From Terriglobia bacterium (GTDB taxonomy: Bacteria > Acidobacteriota > Terriglobia > Terriglobales > Acidobacteriaceae): 64,000 nt of DNA. Numbering within the stretch: position 1 is the stretch's first letter; each line of letters begins with the position of its first letter. Under the pieces are notes generated by a model. That model did not search any database, had not been told where the DNA came from, and saw nothing but the letters and a program-made list of their open reading frames with translations. Shown one piece after another: positions 23,811 to 34,468 of this stretch. A program made the translations under genes and the position numbers. The DNA lies in assembly GCA_020072815.1 (NCBI GenBank), contig JAIQGE010000009.1:62001-126000 (forward strand). Direction: 5' to 3'.

Positions 23811-24763
23811 TGCTTTGCTTGTCCTTGCGCTTGTGCGCCATGCTCTTGTGCACGACTAAAGACCAGCTGCGCCGTAACCAGGTCTTCCAGGGCACAGCCG
23901 ACGCTTTTGAACAGAGTGATGTCGTCCGCGTGCGCCCTTCCCCGCTTCTGGCCGGAAGCAATTTCGTGCAGATCGGCGATGATATTGTCGCGGCCGATGA
24001 CGCCCGCGCTGAGGGGAATCAGCAGATCCCCGGCTTCGATCATGGCGCCGTCATAGGTATCAACTACCAGGCGGGAGCGGCGCGCCGTTTCGTCGTCCAC
24101 TTCTCGTGTCTCCGGTTGAAAGGCGCCCACCAGATTCAGATGGGCTCCCGGCCGAAGCCAACGGCCGTCGAACAGCGGGGTGCGGGAACTGGTACAAGTG
24201 CAAATCACATCCGACTCACGCGCGCAGGTCTCGGCGCTTACGGGTTGAAGCTCAATTCCCAGGTCTTGATGAATCTTGCGGCAAAATTCTTTTAGGTCAC
24301 TTCGACCGGAGCCACTGACAAGGAATCTCCGGAATTTTCGCACGCGCGGGATGGCGGTCAGGTGCGCGACAGCCTGGCGTCCACTGCCAAAGATACCTAG
24401 GGTCTCAACATCGGACCGCGCCAGCAAGCCTGTAGCGACGGCGGACGTTGCGGCAGTACGGAGATCGGTGAGCCAGTTGGCTTCCATGCGAGCCAGCGGT
24501 ATACCTGTGGCAGGATCAAGCAACTCATAAAACGCATGCACGCCCGCGCGGGCGCTGACACTTACGATTTTGACTCCCGCAGCATGCAGGGCCGAGTCAT
24601 ACCCAGGCATCACCAGCATGATGGCGCCGTCAAGTTCCAGCGAAGTGCGCACGGGCATGCGCAACGTGGAAGCGAAGTCGCGGGCAAAGGCGGCGCGGAG
24701 CGCGCGAATGACCTCATCAACGTTGGCCAGCGAGCGGACTTGTTGTTCAGAAAAGAATTGCAT
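23807..24763 (-). CDS. Ornithine cyclodeaminase/mu-crystallin family protein
   Basis: A 318-residue NAD(P)-dependent enzyme. Substrate-side motifs include KIVSVS and MEANWLTDLRTAATSAVATGLLAR; the dinucleotide fold is LGIFGSGRQAVAHLTAI. The family covers ornithine cyclodeaminase, alanine dehydrogenase and ketimine reductase. Pairing with an imine-forming oxidase fits ketimine reductase (Delta1-piperideine-2-carboxylate or pyrroline-2-carboxylate) at least as well as ornithine cyclodeaminase. It is the first gene of the two-gene unit. Confidence 0.85.
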   Translation of the reverse strand: MQFFSEQQVRSLANVDEVIRALRAAFARDFASTLRMPVRTSLELDGAIMLVMPGYDSALHAAGVKIVSVSARAGVHAFYELLDPATGIPLARMEANWLTDLRTAATSAVATGLLARSDVETLGIFGSGRQAVAHLTAIPRVRKFRRFLVSGSGRSDLKEFCRKIHQDLGIELQPVSAETCARESDVICTCTSSRTPLFDGRWLRPGAHLNLVGAFQPETREVDDETARRSRLVVDTYDGAMIEAGDLLIPLSAGVIGRDNIIADLHEIASGQKRGRAHADDITLFKSVGCALEDLVTAQLVFSRAQEHGAQAQGQAKQ

Positions 24764-24814
24764 TTTTCAGCAGGCGGCAAAAGCAAACGCCGAACAAGAG
24801 GGCTTCACCCGAGG

Positions 24815-25789
24815 TTATACAGTGGCCCAGGCTGATCCCGTGTTGCGAACAAATTCCCGCTTGTACCACTCCACGGTGCGGCGCAAGCCCTCTTCAAACT
24901 CCACCAGGGTTCTGTAGCCCATGGCTTTCTCAGCGCGCGAAATATCGGCCAGGGAATCGCGCACGTCACCGCTGCGAGGCGCGGCGTACAGCGCGCCGCG
25001 ACGGAAGCCGGTCAGCCCCTGGAGCAGCGCGTACAGATCATTCACGCTGAAGTTTTTCCCGGCAGCAACATTGAAGACTCCGCCCACAACTTTTTCCGCA
25101 GGCGCGCTACATGCCAGCAGGTTGGCGGACACAACGTTGTCCACGTAGGTAAAGTCGCGGCTCTGCTTGCCGTCGCCATAAATGGTGGGCTGTTCTCCTG
25201 CCAGAATGGCGCGGATGAACTTGGGAATCACCGCGGCATAGGGCGACGTGGGATGCTGACGCGGGCCAAACACATTGAAGTAACGCAGACCCACCGTCTC
25301 CAGGGACATCAAACGGAAGAAGCTCCGGGCGTAAAGCTCGCCGGCGTATTTGGAAACCGCGTACGGCGAAATCGGGTCGCAGATCATGTCTTCGCGCTTG
25401 GGCAGAACGGAGGTATCGCCGTAAACCGAGGAAGAACTGGCGTAAATGACGCGCTTCACCCGGGCAGCGCGCGCCGCCTGCAGGACTTGAAGCGTGCCTA
25501 CCACGTTGGCCTGGTTGCTGGCCACTGGATCTTCCAACGATCGCGGGACTGATCCCAGCGCGGCCTGATGCAGCACGTAATCTATGTTGCGGCAAGCGGC
25601 GTCGATGGCGGCCGCGTCGGTGACGTCAGCTTCGCGCAGGTCAATCTTGTCCAGGATGCCGGCCAGGTTCTCCGGGCGGCCGTGGCGGAAGTCGTCAATG
25701 CCGCGGACTTCTTCGCCCCGCGCCACCAGCGCGTGCGCAATGTTCGATCCGATGAACCCGGCAATGCCGGTGATCAGATACCTAGCCAT
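24815..25789 (-). CDS. NAD-dependent epimerase/dehydratase, UDP-sugar 4-epimerase-like
   Basis: An extended short-chain dehydrogenase of about 324 residues. TGIAGFIGSNIAHAL is the NAD-binding glycine motif, YASSSSVYGD contains the catalytic Ser/Thr region, and SPYAVSKYAGE is the YxxxK pair. The C-terminal part has the sugar-nucleotide motifs RYFNVFGPRQHP and GDGKQSRDFTYVDN. It most resembles UDP-glucose/GlcNAc 4-epimerases of cell-surface polysaccharide pathways. ATG 25789 is chosen (MARYLITG); in-frame ATG 25795 and GTG 25807 also exist. Confidence 0.87.
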   Translation of the reverse strand: MARYLITGIAGFIGSNIAHALVARGEEVRGIDDFRHGRPENLAGILDKIDLREADVTDAAAIDAACRNIDYVLHQAALGSVPRSLEDPVASNQANVVGTLQVLQAARAARVKRVIYASSSSVYGDTSVLPKREDMICDPISPYAVSKYAGELYARSFFRLMSLETVGLRYFNVFGPRQHPTSPYAAVIPKFIRAILAGEQPTIYGDGKQSRDFTYVDNVVSANLLACSAPAEKVVGGVFNVAAGKNFSVNDLYALLQGLTGFRRGALYAAPRSGDVRDSLADISRAEKAMGYRTLVEFEEGLRRTVEWYKREFVRNTGSAWATV

Positions 25790-25888
25790 TGCCATCGAGA
25801 ATATCACGGTGCGCGCGAAGAGATGGTGCGACCGCGGCCTGGAGAACCATCGGCGGCAAATGGCAAACGTGCATTGGACTGCTGACGG

Positions 25889-27652
25889 CTATTTATTCTT
25901 GCCGGTCTTCTTTCCGGCGCGACCAAGAATTCTCCGCACTTTTTTGGGAGAAACTTTCAAGACCGTGGCCACGCGCTGCACCTTCTTGCCTTCTTTTTCC
26001 CAGACGCGGGGGATCACCAGCTCAGCGAACTCTTCCGCCAGCTTCTGGAAACTCTTGCCATCGGTGACGCCTTGCGACCAGGCGCGCAATTTCTGGTCAA
26101 TGTTGCCGCGGGACGTCAGCTTCTGGCGCAATAGCTGCATTTCGTGGCTGACGTCCTCATCCTGGGCCGATCTCATCAGCGACGCGGCCTGGTCCAGGCA
26201 ATGGCGGGCATCGTCCGGATCATGGGTGGCCGGGTTGCACGCGGTCAAACCGCGCCAAATGTAAGCGCGCGCCCGCAGGCGCTGGTTCTGGGTGTGCATG
26301 GCGGATTCCACGGCTTCGCGCGCGTAGTCGCGCGCCGCCTGGACGTGCTCCCAGGTGCGCGTGCTGTCTTCAATCTGCTCGTCCAACTGCGCTTGCTCCA
26401 CCTTACACTGCAGCAGCCGGGCCCGGGCTATGGCGATATAGTCATGATGCTCTTTGGCCACAGCCAAGGACTGCGCACCCTGCTGGGCAGCCAGGTCAAG
26501 TTCGCCGGTATCGAGGTAAAGCAGCCCGCGGCCTTCGAAAACGTTGGCGATTCCGTGATGATGGTTGTGATGGCGGTAGATCTTCTCAGCCTGGTCCAGG
26601 TTGGCAAAAGCCTGGCTGCGCAGTTCTTCATACTGGGCGCGGTCGCCCGATGTGCTGCCGGTTTGCGCCGGAGTCTTAGAGGCGCCTTTGGATTTGCCGC
26701 TGCGGCGGTGCCTGGTCTCCGCGTCCATTTTGTGCATGATCTGCTGGGCGATGAGCCGCTGCACGTATGCCACGTTGGCGAGCGAGCGAGCCAGGTTGCG
26801 ATGCTGGGGATTGCGCCGGCGAAAATGCTCGATCGCGCGATTGAAGAACTGCAGCGCCTGCTTGTGCTGTCCCTGGCGGCGGATCATCCGCCCGTGCGCT
26901 GAATAAATGTTGCCCAGGGTGATGTCATCGTCCGTGGAGCGCAGCACGGTTTCCGCCTGGTCCAGGATACCGGCTGCCTCGCGCCAGTGCCCTTTCTGAA
27001 AAAACAGCCAGCTTTCCAACACGCGCATGACCGCGGCCATGCGGGGAAATCCCAAGGCCATGGCCAGCTCGCGGCCCGCTGCGGCGCGCCTCAGCGCTTC
27101 ATCATATTCACCTTTTTTGCGATGGCAGCGCGCATTCCAGAAGTTGGCGATGGCGATGACTTCCTTGTCCTCAATCTCGCCTTGCAGGGAAAGCACCAGG
27201 TCAAAATGGCCTAGCGCATCGTCAGGCTGGTCGCGCAGCAGGGCGAGAAGACCTTCCGCCATGCGCAGGTGGACGTAATCGCTCACCGCGAGCCGTCCGC
27301 GCTGCTCCTTGGGAAAACGCGCGAGCAGTTGCTCCACCAGCTCCGGGTCGCGATAGCCAACATCCACCCATTGGGCCACCGCTCCTACCAGGGCCGCGGC
27401 GTTACGCTGGCCAGGAACCAATTCTTCGAAGAGACACGCGTGGGCGCCGAGCAGCGCGATGCCGCTGGAAACCTGCCGAGCGACCAGGTTCTCGCGCAAC
27501 TGATGCAGGAGCGAGTCCGGAATGTCCGCAAGTTGCTTGACGTTGCTGAAGGCGCCGGCCACGAAGGAATCATAGCTGGGAGACGGAGAAGCGGACAAGG
27601 CGATGTCAGGCGATGCCGGCAACCTCCCGCGCCGCCGCACGGAAAGCCGCAC
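25889..27652 (-). CDS. TPR protein with C-terminal HTH-like domain
   Basis: A protein of about 587 residues made mostly of tetratricopeptide-type helices (HLRMAEGLLALLRDQPDDALGHFDLVLSL, GNIYSAHGRMIRRQGQHKQALQFFNRAIEHF). An internal basic linker (RRSGKSKGASKTPAQ) interrupts them. The last 50 residues, VIPRVWEKEGKKVQRVATVLKVSPKKVRRILGRAGKK, look like a small Fis-type helix-turn-helix. Together this suggests a transcription regulator with a TPR sensor. It is divergent from isocitrate lyase across 170 bases, so it may control aceA. The start is uncertain: a GTG at 27652 is used. Confidence 0.65.
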   Translation of the reverse strand: MRLSVRRRGRLPASPDIALSASPSPSYDSFVAGAFSNVKQLADIPDSLLHQLRENLVARQVSSGIALLGAHACLFEELVPGQRNAAALVGAVAQWVDVGYRDPELVEQLLARFPKEQRGRLAVSDYVHLRMAEGLLALLRDQPDDALGHFDLVLSLQGEIEDKEVIAIANFWNARCHRKKGEYDEALRRAAAGRELAMALGFPRMAAVMRVLESWLFFQKGHWREAAGILDQAETVLRSTDDDITLGNIYSAHGRMIRRQGQHKQALQFFNRAIEHFRRRNPQHRNLARSLANVAYVQRLIAQQIMHKMDAETRHRRSGKSKGASKTPAQTGSTSGDRAQYEELRSQAFANLDQAEKIYRHHNHHHGIANVFEGRGLLYLDTGELDLAAQQGAQSLAVAKEHHDYIAIARARLLQCKVEQAQLDEQIEDSTRTWEHVQAARDYAREAVESAMHTQNQRLRARAYIWRGLTACNPATHDPDDARHCLDQAASLMRSAQDEDVSHEMQLLRQKLTSRGNIDQKLRAWSQGVTDGKSFQKLAEEFAELVIPRVWEKEGKKVQRVATVLKVSPKKVRRILGRAGKKTGKNK

Positions 27653-27822
27653 CCCTAGCGGGTTTCCGCGCTTTCGCCAAACGGCGCATTAGCGGTACGC
27701 AGAGGCCAGAATGTCCGCTTTGGCCGACTCGTCCGAATCGGACGAGCCGGTTTTGCCTCCGCCCAAATCTGCTGCAACATAGCTCACGCACCCAAGTCTG
27801 ACTACTAGCAGGAGACGGAAGA

Positions 27823-29118
<1,296 letters not shown>

Positions 29119-29144
29119 GCCTGCTGCAAGTTGTCTCCTTGGGT

Positions 29145-29184
29145 AAAGGCCCTTTTGCCTCCGGGCAGGAGGGCCTTTTTGTTT
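29145..29184 (+). terminator. Intrinsic terminator after aceA
   Basis: Arms AAAGGCCCT (29145-29153) and AGGGCCTTT (29170-29178), with an inner GCCTCCGGGC mini-stem in the loop, followed by TTTTTGTTT. Confidence 0.9.
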
Positions 29185-29255
29185 AGGGTTGCCTCCGCGG
29201 GTTTTTGAACCCGGGATTTTGCTGATCCGGGCAATGCCTGTGTACACTTCGAGTC

Positions 29256-30200
29256 ATGTTCAAACGAGCTGTCATGTTGCGAGCATCTCTCATGATCGCT
29301 TCGGTGCTGCTGAGTTCCACCGCGGCCCTGGCGCAATGCTGTCCGGAAAAGCCGTCAGCGGAGAAGCGCCAGGCGCTATGGCAGAAGCTGCAGGCCGACC
29401 TTCGCCATGTGGACCAGAACCTGGACGGCGTAATGGGCCTGGCGGTCAAAGATCTGTCGTCGGGCGAAGAGTTCTTCCTCCACGGCGACGAGATCATGCC
29501 GCAGGCCAGTTCCATCAAGATCGCCGTCTTGGCCAACCTGTACGTGCAGGCGCAGCGGGGCAAGCTCAAGCTGACGGACGAATATCTTGTCCGCAAAGAA
29601 GACCTGGTCGCGGGCAGCGATATTATGATGGGCCTTACACCCGGGGTGACGCGGCTGACCCTGCGCGATCTGGCCACCATGATGGTAGCGGTGAGTGACA
29701 ACAGCGCCACCAACGTGTTGATCGAGAGGCTGGGCATGGAGAACGTGAATGCCATGCTGGAAAATTCCGGACTGCATGCCACGCGACTGCGCCGCAAGAT
29801 GATGGACTTGAAGGCCGCCGCCGAAGGCCGGGAGAATGTCTCCACGCCGCGCGAGATGATGACCTTGCTGGAATTGCTGCATGGCGGCAAGCTGCTGAAC
29901 AAGGAGATGACCGAGGATTTCTTCCGCATGCTGACTACGCACAAAGAGAGCTCCATGCTGCAAGGCCTGCCGGATGATACCGTGGCCGCCAACAAGCCGG
30001 GCGAACTGGAAGCGGTGCGCAACGACTCGGGGATCGTCTTCATCAAGAACCGTCCTTATATTCTGTGCGTGATGACCACTTACCTCAAAGACGAACGGGA
30101 AGGCGCGGCGGCCATCCGCAAGATTGCATCGCTGACCTTTAGTTATTTTGACCGCGTGGCCCGCGCGTCCGACTATGGCCGCGTGGTATCGCCAAAGTAG
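29256..30200 (+). CDS. Class A beta-lactamase-fold serine hydrolase without Glu166 motif
   Basis: A 314-residue exported protein with a signal peptide (MLRASLMIASVLLSSTAALA). Ser85-x2-Lys88 (SSIK), Ser147-Asp-Asn (SDN) and Lys247-Pro-Gly (KPG, in place of KTG) give the penicilloyl-serine active site. In place of the omega-loop ExxLN of true class A enzymes the sequence reads RRKMMDLKAAAEG, so the deacylating Glu is absent at the expected spot. It may therefore be a poor beta-lactamase, a penicillin-binding-like hydrolase, or use another base. Antibiotic resistance should not be assumed. The thioredoxin-like gene starts 2 bases after its stop. Confidence 0.8.
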   Translation: MFKRAVMLRASLMIASVLLSSTAALAQCCPEKPSAEKRQALWQKLQADLRHVDQNLDGVMGLAVKDLSSGEEFFLHGDEIMPQASSIKIAVLANLYVQAQRGKLKLTDEYLVRKEDLVAGSDIMMGLTPGVTRLTLRDLATMMVAVSDNSATNVLIERLGMENVNAMLENSGLHATRLRRKMMDLKAAAEGRENVSTPREMMTLLELLHGGKLLNKEMTEDFFRMLTTHKESSMLQGLPDDTVAANKPGELEAVRNDSGIVFIKNRPYILCVMTTYLKDEREGAAAIRKIASLTFSYFDRVARASDYGRVVSPK

Positions 30201-30201
30201 A

Positions 30202-30729
30202 ATGACTCAAATGAGCATGCAGCAGGCAATCCTGGCGCGAAAAGCAATCCTATTTCTGATGATGGTCGTCTCCATCTGCGGCCTGGCGCAGTGGAAGAAG
30301 ACGCCGCTCGAACGGCCGACGTGGATCAACCCGAATCTGTACCGCGCGGACGCCGACGCGCCCAAGGAAATCCGGGCGGCCGTGGCCGCAGCGGCGAAGA
30401 GCAACAAGCGCATCCTGCTGGTCTTTGGCGCCAACTGGTGCCTGGACTGCCACGTGCTGGACCGAGCTTTTCACCAGCCTCGAGTCGCGCCCTTGCTGGA
30501 AGGCAACTTTGTGGTGGTCCACGTGGACGTGGGTGAATACAACAAGAACCTGGACCTGGCCAGGAAGTACCGCGTCAACCTGAATAAGGGCGTCCCCTCC
30601 CTGGCGGTGCTGGGACCTCACGGCGCCATGCTTTTCTCCACCACCGAATTTGAAAAAGCGCGGGCCATGAATGAAGAGGATGTCATCGCGTTTCTCAACA
30701 CGTGGAAGCCGAAAGCAGCGGGGCATTGA
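30202..30729 (+). CDS. Exported thioredoxin-like protein
   Basis: A 175-residue protein with an N-terminal hydrophobic segment (ILFLMMVVSICGLA) for export or anchoring. It has a thioredoxin fold with Cys80-x2-Cys83 in FGANWCLDCHVLD and a cis-Pro segment GVPSLAVLGPHG. This WCxDC type resembles DUF899/thioredoxin_7-like periplasmic reductases and thiol-disulfide helpers. The start overlaps the end of the beta-lactamase-fold gene (2-base gap), suggesting one operon. ATG 30211 is an alternative start. Confidence 0.8.
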   Translation: MTQMSMQQAILARKAILFLMMVVSICGLAQWKKTPLERPTWINPNLYRADADAPKEIRAAVAAAAKSNKRILLVFGANWCLDCHVLDRAFHQPRVAPLLEGNFVVVHVDVGEYNKNLDLARKYRVNLNKGVPSLAVLGPHGAMLFSTTEFEKARAMNEEDVIAFLNTWKPKAAGH

Positions 30730-30812
30730 AGTAATCCCATTCGAAACTTACGCTCCATGGCGCTGGTTGGAAAAACGGGTGATGCACGGACTGTGATATT
30801 CTCCTACCTCAT

Positions 30813-31634
30813 ATGCCTCTGAAATCAAGTTTGATCGCGGTGCTGCTGGCGCTGTGCGTCGCTGCATTGGCGCAGCAGCCCACGGCAACTCCTCGGCCCA
30901 GTACAACAGCGCAAACGCCGACCCTACAGCCGGCGGATGACGCAAAGACGGAAGCTGAAGCCATCAAGACCGGGCGGGCCACCATCCAATGGGACAAGTC
31001 GAGCACGCCGGGAACGAAAGCGCGGCTGGAATTGATCAAGACCGGCACGATCCAAGGCAAGCCGGTTGTGGATTACCGGCTGAAAGTGGACGGCGCGCCC
31101 CATGACAAGCGGTACAAATTGTTCGTGTGGCCGGTGACCGTCCTCAGTCCGATTCAAATGATGGACGGGCTGGCGGTGGGGAATGACGGCACGGTCATGT
31201 GTCCGGCTGATTCCACGCGCAGTTGCGCGCAGCGCTTCAAGGGAACCGAAGTGCACCTTACCTACCGTCCGGAGATTGGAGAAATCTACCGCCAGGCTCT
31301 GATTTCCGAAGACGACCAGTCGCGGATATTCTTCTCGATTGTTCCTGCGCCTATTACTCACAGCGACAAAGCCTGCACGCTGGAGGCGGTCCGCCTGAGC
31401 CCTTCTTTTGAACTGGCGCTGATTCGGGGAAAAGGATTCAAGCCGGGAGAGGACATCAGCGTACACACGCAGTCTTACCAGGACGCCCACAACGTGCCGG
31501 CGAAAGCCGACGATCAGGGCGAATTCTTTCTTTCCATCACGCCCGCGGTGAAAGGCAGGACCACCGGAGTGATTGAGGTCTCAGCCAAGAGCGCGAGTTG
31601 CTCTCCCTTGATCTCTTTCAACTGGGGACTGTAA
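30813..31634 (+). CDS. Secreted hypothetical protein
   Basis: A 273-residue protein with a clear signal peptide (MPLKSSLIAVLLALCVAALAQ), then a Thr/Pro-rich linker and a beta-rich body. The C-terminal part (FELALIRGKGFKPGEDISVHTQSYQ, GEFFLSITPAVKGRTTGVIEVSAKSASC) looks like an IPT/TIG- or Ig-like sandwich. Cysteine pairs (MCPADSTRSC, ACTLEA/SCSPL) may form disulfides. No enzymatic motif. It is convergent with the next gene, 6 bases apart. Confidence 0.6.
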   Translation: MPLKSSLIAVLLALCVAALAQQPTATPRPSTTAQTPTLQPADDAKTEAEAIKTGRATIQWDKSSTPGTKARLELIKTGTIQGKPVVDYRLKVDGAPHDKRYKLFVWPVTVLSPIQMMDGLAVGNDGTVMCPADSTRSCAQRFKGTEVHLTYRPEIGEIYRQALISEDDQSRIFFSIVPAPITHSDKACTLEAVRLSPSFELALIRGKGFKPGEDISVHTQSYQDAHNVPAKADDQGEFFLSITPAVKGRTTGVIEVSAKSASCSPLISFNWGL

Positions 31635-31640
31635 CGGCGT

Positions 31641-32024
31641 TCACGCCTTCGGCTTGGGTTTGTCCTTTGCCGGTTCGCTCCTGGTAGCGGTGAAAGTGCC
31701 GCTAGCCTGGCCGCCGTAGTCTACGGTGCCTTCCATCTTCTTGCCGTCAGCGTCAATCTTCCCGGCGTAATGAATCGTTGCGCCCGAGACCTCAAAGTCG
31801 AAGACAATTTCATCGCCCTTGACCGTACCGTGCACCGTCGCTTCGCCCAGCGCACCCGAGTACGTGCCACTCAGCTTTTCACCGTCCTGTTTCAGGACGA
31901 AAGTAGGCGTCCCGCCCTGGCCACCCAGGTCCACTTTCGCGTTCCAGGTTCCGGTCACGTCGGCGGCGAGCAACGCCGTCGTCAGGAAAATCAACATCGT
32001 CAAGATCGCAGAAGCTCTCTTCAT
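31641..32024 (-). CDS. Secreted small beta-barrel-like protein
   Basis: A 127-residue protein. ATG 32024 is preferred because a signal peptide starts there (MKRASAILTMLIFLTTALLAADVTGTW). The body, GTWNAKVDLGGQGGTPTFVLKQDGEKLSGTYSG and repeated TGTW/GTV strands, resembles a small lipocalin- or avidin-like barrel seen in many acidobacterial secreted proteins. It ends in a Lys/Pro tail. No ligand can be named. Confidence 0.65.
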   Translation of the reverse strand: MKRASAILTMLIFLTTALLAADVTGTWNAKVDLGGQGGTPTFVLKQDGEKLSGTYSGALGEATVHGTVKGDEIVFDFEVSGATIHYAGKIDADGKKMEGTVDYGGQASGTFTATRSEPAKDKPKPKA

Positions 32025-32091
32025 AGGCGCGAACCATATCATCCGGTGGCTGAACAAGGCAAGCAGCTGACGCGGCTGCTTCCCTAGCATG

Positions 32092-34356
32092 TCAATGCGG
32101 TGCTTTCTCGAGGGCCGCGGCGGCAGCATCAATCGCGGCGGCATAGTCCTGCAGCGCCTGGGCCACGCGCACGACTTCTTTCTCGGCTTCCGCGTAGCGT
32201 TTCTCCTCGATGCCTTCACGCACGCCGGGGAGCGTCTTGGCGCCGTAGCCGGTGTAGAAACCGGGCGCGTAAATCAAGTGCTGGTACCAGGAACGCCGCG
32301 GCAGCCCTCCGGGATTTGTAAGCCGGCGCTCAGTCTGGATCAATTGGTCATTGATGGCCCGCAGCGCAGGGCCTGGAGCGCCGCTTCCGGCGTGGAACGC
32401 TTTGAGGGCCTTCGCAAAGCGTTCCGAGCTGTGGTCCAGCGCGGACTGGGCGTTATCCAGCGGCGCAAAATTGATGAACGGCGGGACCGGTTCTTTGGGC
32501 GGCGCGACGGTGGGGCGACGTGGGTCCGAAGTCGCGTTGTAGATGCCGTCGTCCACGTTTTGATTGCGGTCGTGGACCTCTTCCTGCTTGTTCTTGAGCA
32601 GAGTCTTCAATTCGTCTGAATATTTGTGGATGGTGTCAGCAAAGTCGCCGAATTCGTAAGGAAGCACGTCAGCATCGGCAAAGCGCAGCACCATGGAGCC
32701 GACAGTCTGCGACAGCGCGCGACCGTACACAAAGTCGGTGTCAGAAAAATGGGTGAACCAGTAAAAGTCATCGTAGATGGAGTGATAGATGCCGCCGTCA
32801 TCTTCACCGCCAAATCCGATGTTGAGCGAAGCCACGCCCAGGTGGTCAAGGAACGCGGTGTAATCGCTGCCTGATCCCAGCGCGCCGATGCGCAGATCAG
32901 GCCGCGTGCGCGCTTCTTTGCGGTCTTCCGGACGGCCGCGAACCAGGCGCCCTGCCTGCCCGCGCTTCCAGACGGAGATATTCTTCTCCGGATCGGTGAT
33001 GTCGCGCGCCACGCCGTTGACAAACTTTTCCAGCGAATGCGAGCCTTCCGCGAACAGGTAGCCGCGACCGTTGCCGTCCGTGTTGATGTAGATAGCGGCG
33101 TGCTTCTTGAGTTCGTCGCCGTGGTATTCAGCCCATTCGGTGGAACCCAGCAGCATGGGCTCTTCTCCATCCCACGCGCAATAAACGATGGTGCGCTTGG
33201 GCTTCCAGCCTTGCTTGAGCAGTTCGCTCAGGGCGCGCGCTTCTTCCAGCAAAGCAATTTGCCCGGAGATGGGATCTTCCGCGCCGTTGACCCAGGCATC
33301 ATGGTGGTTGCCGCGGACAATCCACTGGTCGGGCGATTCCGATCCGGGAATTTTGAATACCACGTCATACACCGGTTTGATGTCCCAGTTGAACTGGACT
33401 TTCAAATGTACTTTGGCCGGACCCGGGCCGATGTGGTAAGGCTGTCCCAGGCCGCCGCGAAAACTTTCCGGGGCCATGGGGCCTTTGAGAGCCGCCAGCA
33501 GCGGGCGCGCGTCACCGTAGGAAATTGGCAGAGTGGGAATTTTGGTGAGGGTAGTGATGTCCTTGAGCGCCAGCCGCTTTACGTCGCCTTTGGCGCCGAC
33601 GCCGGGCGTGGTGGGATCGCCGGGGTACAAGGGCATGTCCATGACGCTGCCGCGCTGCACGCCGTTCTCGTTGCGCATGGGGCCTTCAGGGAAGACGTCG
33701 TCTTCATAGTAGCCGTCGTCGCGCGGATCAGAGTAGATGATGCAGCCGATAGCGCCGTGCTCGGCGGCGACTTTGGGCTTGATGCCGCGCCAGGAGTTGC
33801 CGTAGCGGGCAATCACGATGGCCCCTTTCACCGAAACGCCGAGGCGGTCGAGCTCTTCGTAGTCGCGGGGCAGGCCGTAATTCACGTAGACCAGAGGCGC
33901 AGTCACATCGCCGTCAATCGAGTAAGCGTTGTAGGTGGGAAGCTGCTCGCTCTGCTGATTGGACGTTGGGTCAGCAGCGATGGGCGGCTCCTGCAATTTG
34001 GCGACGAACTTGGCTGGGGCGATCAGCTCCAGCACTCGCTCTTTGGGTGTGGGAAAGAGCACGTCAAAGGTCTCTATCTGGGCGTCAAGTCCCCAGGACT
34101 TGAACTGCGCCAGGATCCACTCGGCGTTCTGCTTGTCGTAAGGCGAACCCACGTGGTGCGGCCGCGCGCTGAGACGCTGCATGGCGTCACGCATGATCTG
34201 CGGACTGGGAATAGCGCGGAACTTGCTCTCCCAGTCGCGTTCCGTCTTGCTGCTGGAGGCGGTGAAGCCGCAGAGCTGGTCGTCTTGGGTGTTGGCGGCG
34301 GCAAGCGGCAGCAGGGCGATCAAGGTGAGCAGACTGGCGAAAAAGGCGCGTCTCAT
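32092..34356 (-). CDS. M28 family metallopeptidase, glutamate carboxypeptidase II-like
   Basis: A 754-residue exported enzyme; ATG 34356 follows GAGGAG and begins a signal peptide (MRRAFFASLLTLIALLPLAAA). It has the three-part layout of the human PSMA/transferrin-receptor family. A protease-associated domain comes first (VKGAIVIARYGNSWRGIKPKVAAEHGAIGCIIYSD). The M28 catalytic domain has zinc ligands in NHHDAWVNGAEDP, the acidic pair in CAWDGEEPMLLGSTEW, Asp in INTDGNG and His in GGIYHSIYDDF. A helical dimerisation domain follows at the C-terminus. It probably trims peptides in the periplasm or outside the cell. Confidence 0.92.
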   Translation of the reverse strand: MRRAFFASLLTLIALLPLAAANTQDDQLCGFTASSSKTERDWESKFRAIPSPQIMRDAMQRLSARPHHVGSPYDKQNAEWILAQFKSWGLDAQIETFDVLFPTPKERVLELIAPAKFVAKLQEPPIAADPTSNQQSEQLPTYNAYSIDGDVTAPLVYVNYGLPRDYEELDRLGVSVKGAIVIARYGNSWRGIKPKVAAEHGAIGCIIYSDPRDDGYYEDDVFPEGPMRNENGVQRGSVMDMPLYPGDPTTPGVGAKGDVKRLALKDITTLTKIPTLPISYGDARPLLAALKGPMAPESFRGGLGQPYHIGPGPAKVHLKVQFNWDIKPVYDVVFKIPGSESPDQWIVRGNHHDAWVNGAEDPISGQIALLEEARALSELLKQGWKPKRTIVYCAWDGEEPMLLGSTEWAEYHGDELKKHAAIYINTDGNGRGYLFAEGSHSLEKFVNGVARDITDPEKNISVWKRGQAGRLVRGRPEDRKEARTRPDLRIGALGSGSDYTAFLDHLGVASLNIGFGGEDDGGIYHSIYDDFYWFTHFSDTDFVYGRALSQTVGSMVLRFADADVLPYEFGDFADTIHKYSDELKTLLKNKQEEVHDRNQNVDDGIYNATSDPRRPTVAPPKEPVPPFINFAPLDNAQSALDHSSERFAKALKAFHAGSGAPGPALRAINDQLIQTERRLTNPGGLPRRSWYQHLIYAPGFYTGYGAKTLPGVREGIEEKRYAEAEKEVVRVAQALQDYAAAIDAAAAALEKAPH

Positions 34357-34394
34357 GAGCAGGGCTCCTCGGGTGAATGCAGCAGGGATTGTAA

Positions 34395-34421
34395 ATGAGA
34401 AAAGGCGCGAAGCCGCGCCTT
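34395..34421 (-). terminator. Intrinsic terminator after the DUF6526 gene
   Basis: On the minus strand the arms AAGGCGCG and CGCGCCTT enclose a GCTT tetraloop and are followed by TTCTCATTT. It lies 48 bases after the stop at 34469 and separates that gene from the M28 peptidase. Confidence 0.75.
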
Positions 34422-34468
34422 GACTGCAAGCCGTTTCGATTTCGCGCTGAAAAACCTTCCCGCGCGTT

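Noticed and set aside
33037-34398. Long plus-strand frame opposite the M28 peptidase
   Set aside because: It lies over a protein with full catalytic motifs; no ribosome site and no domain-like pattern.
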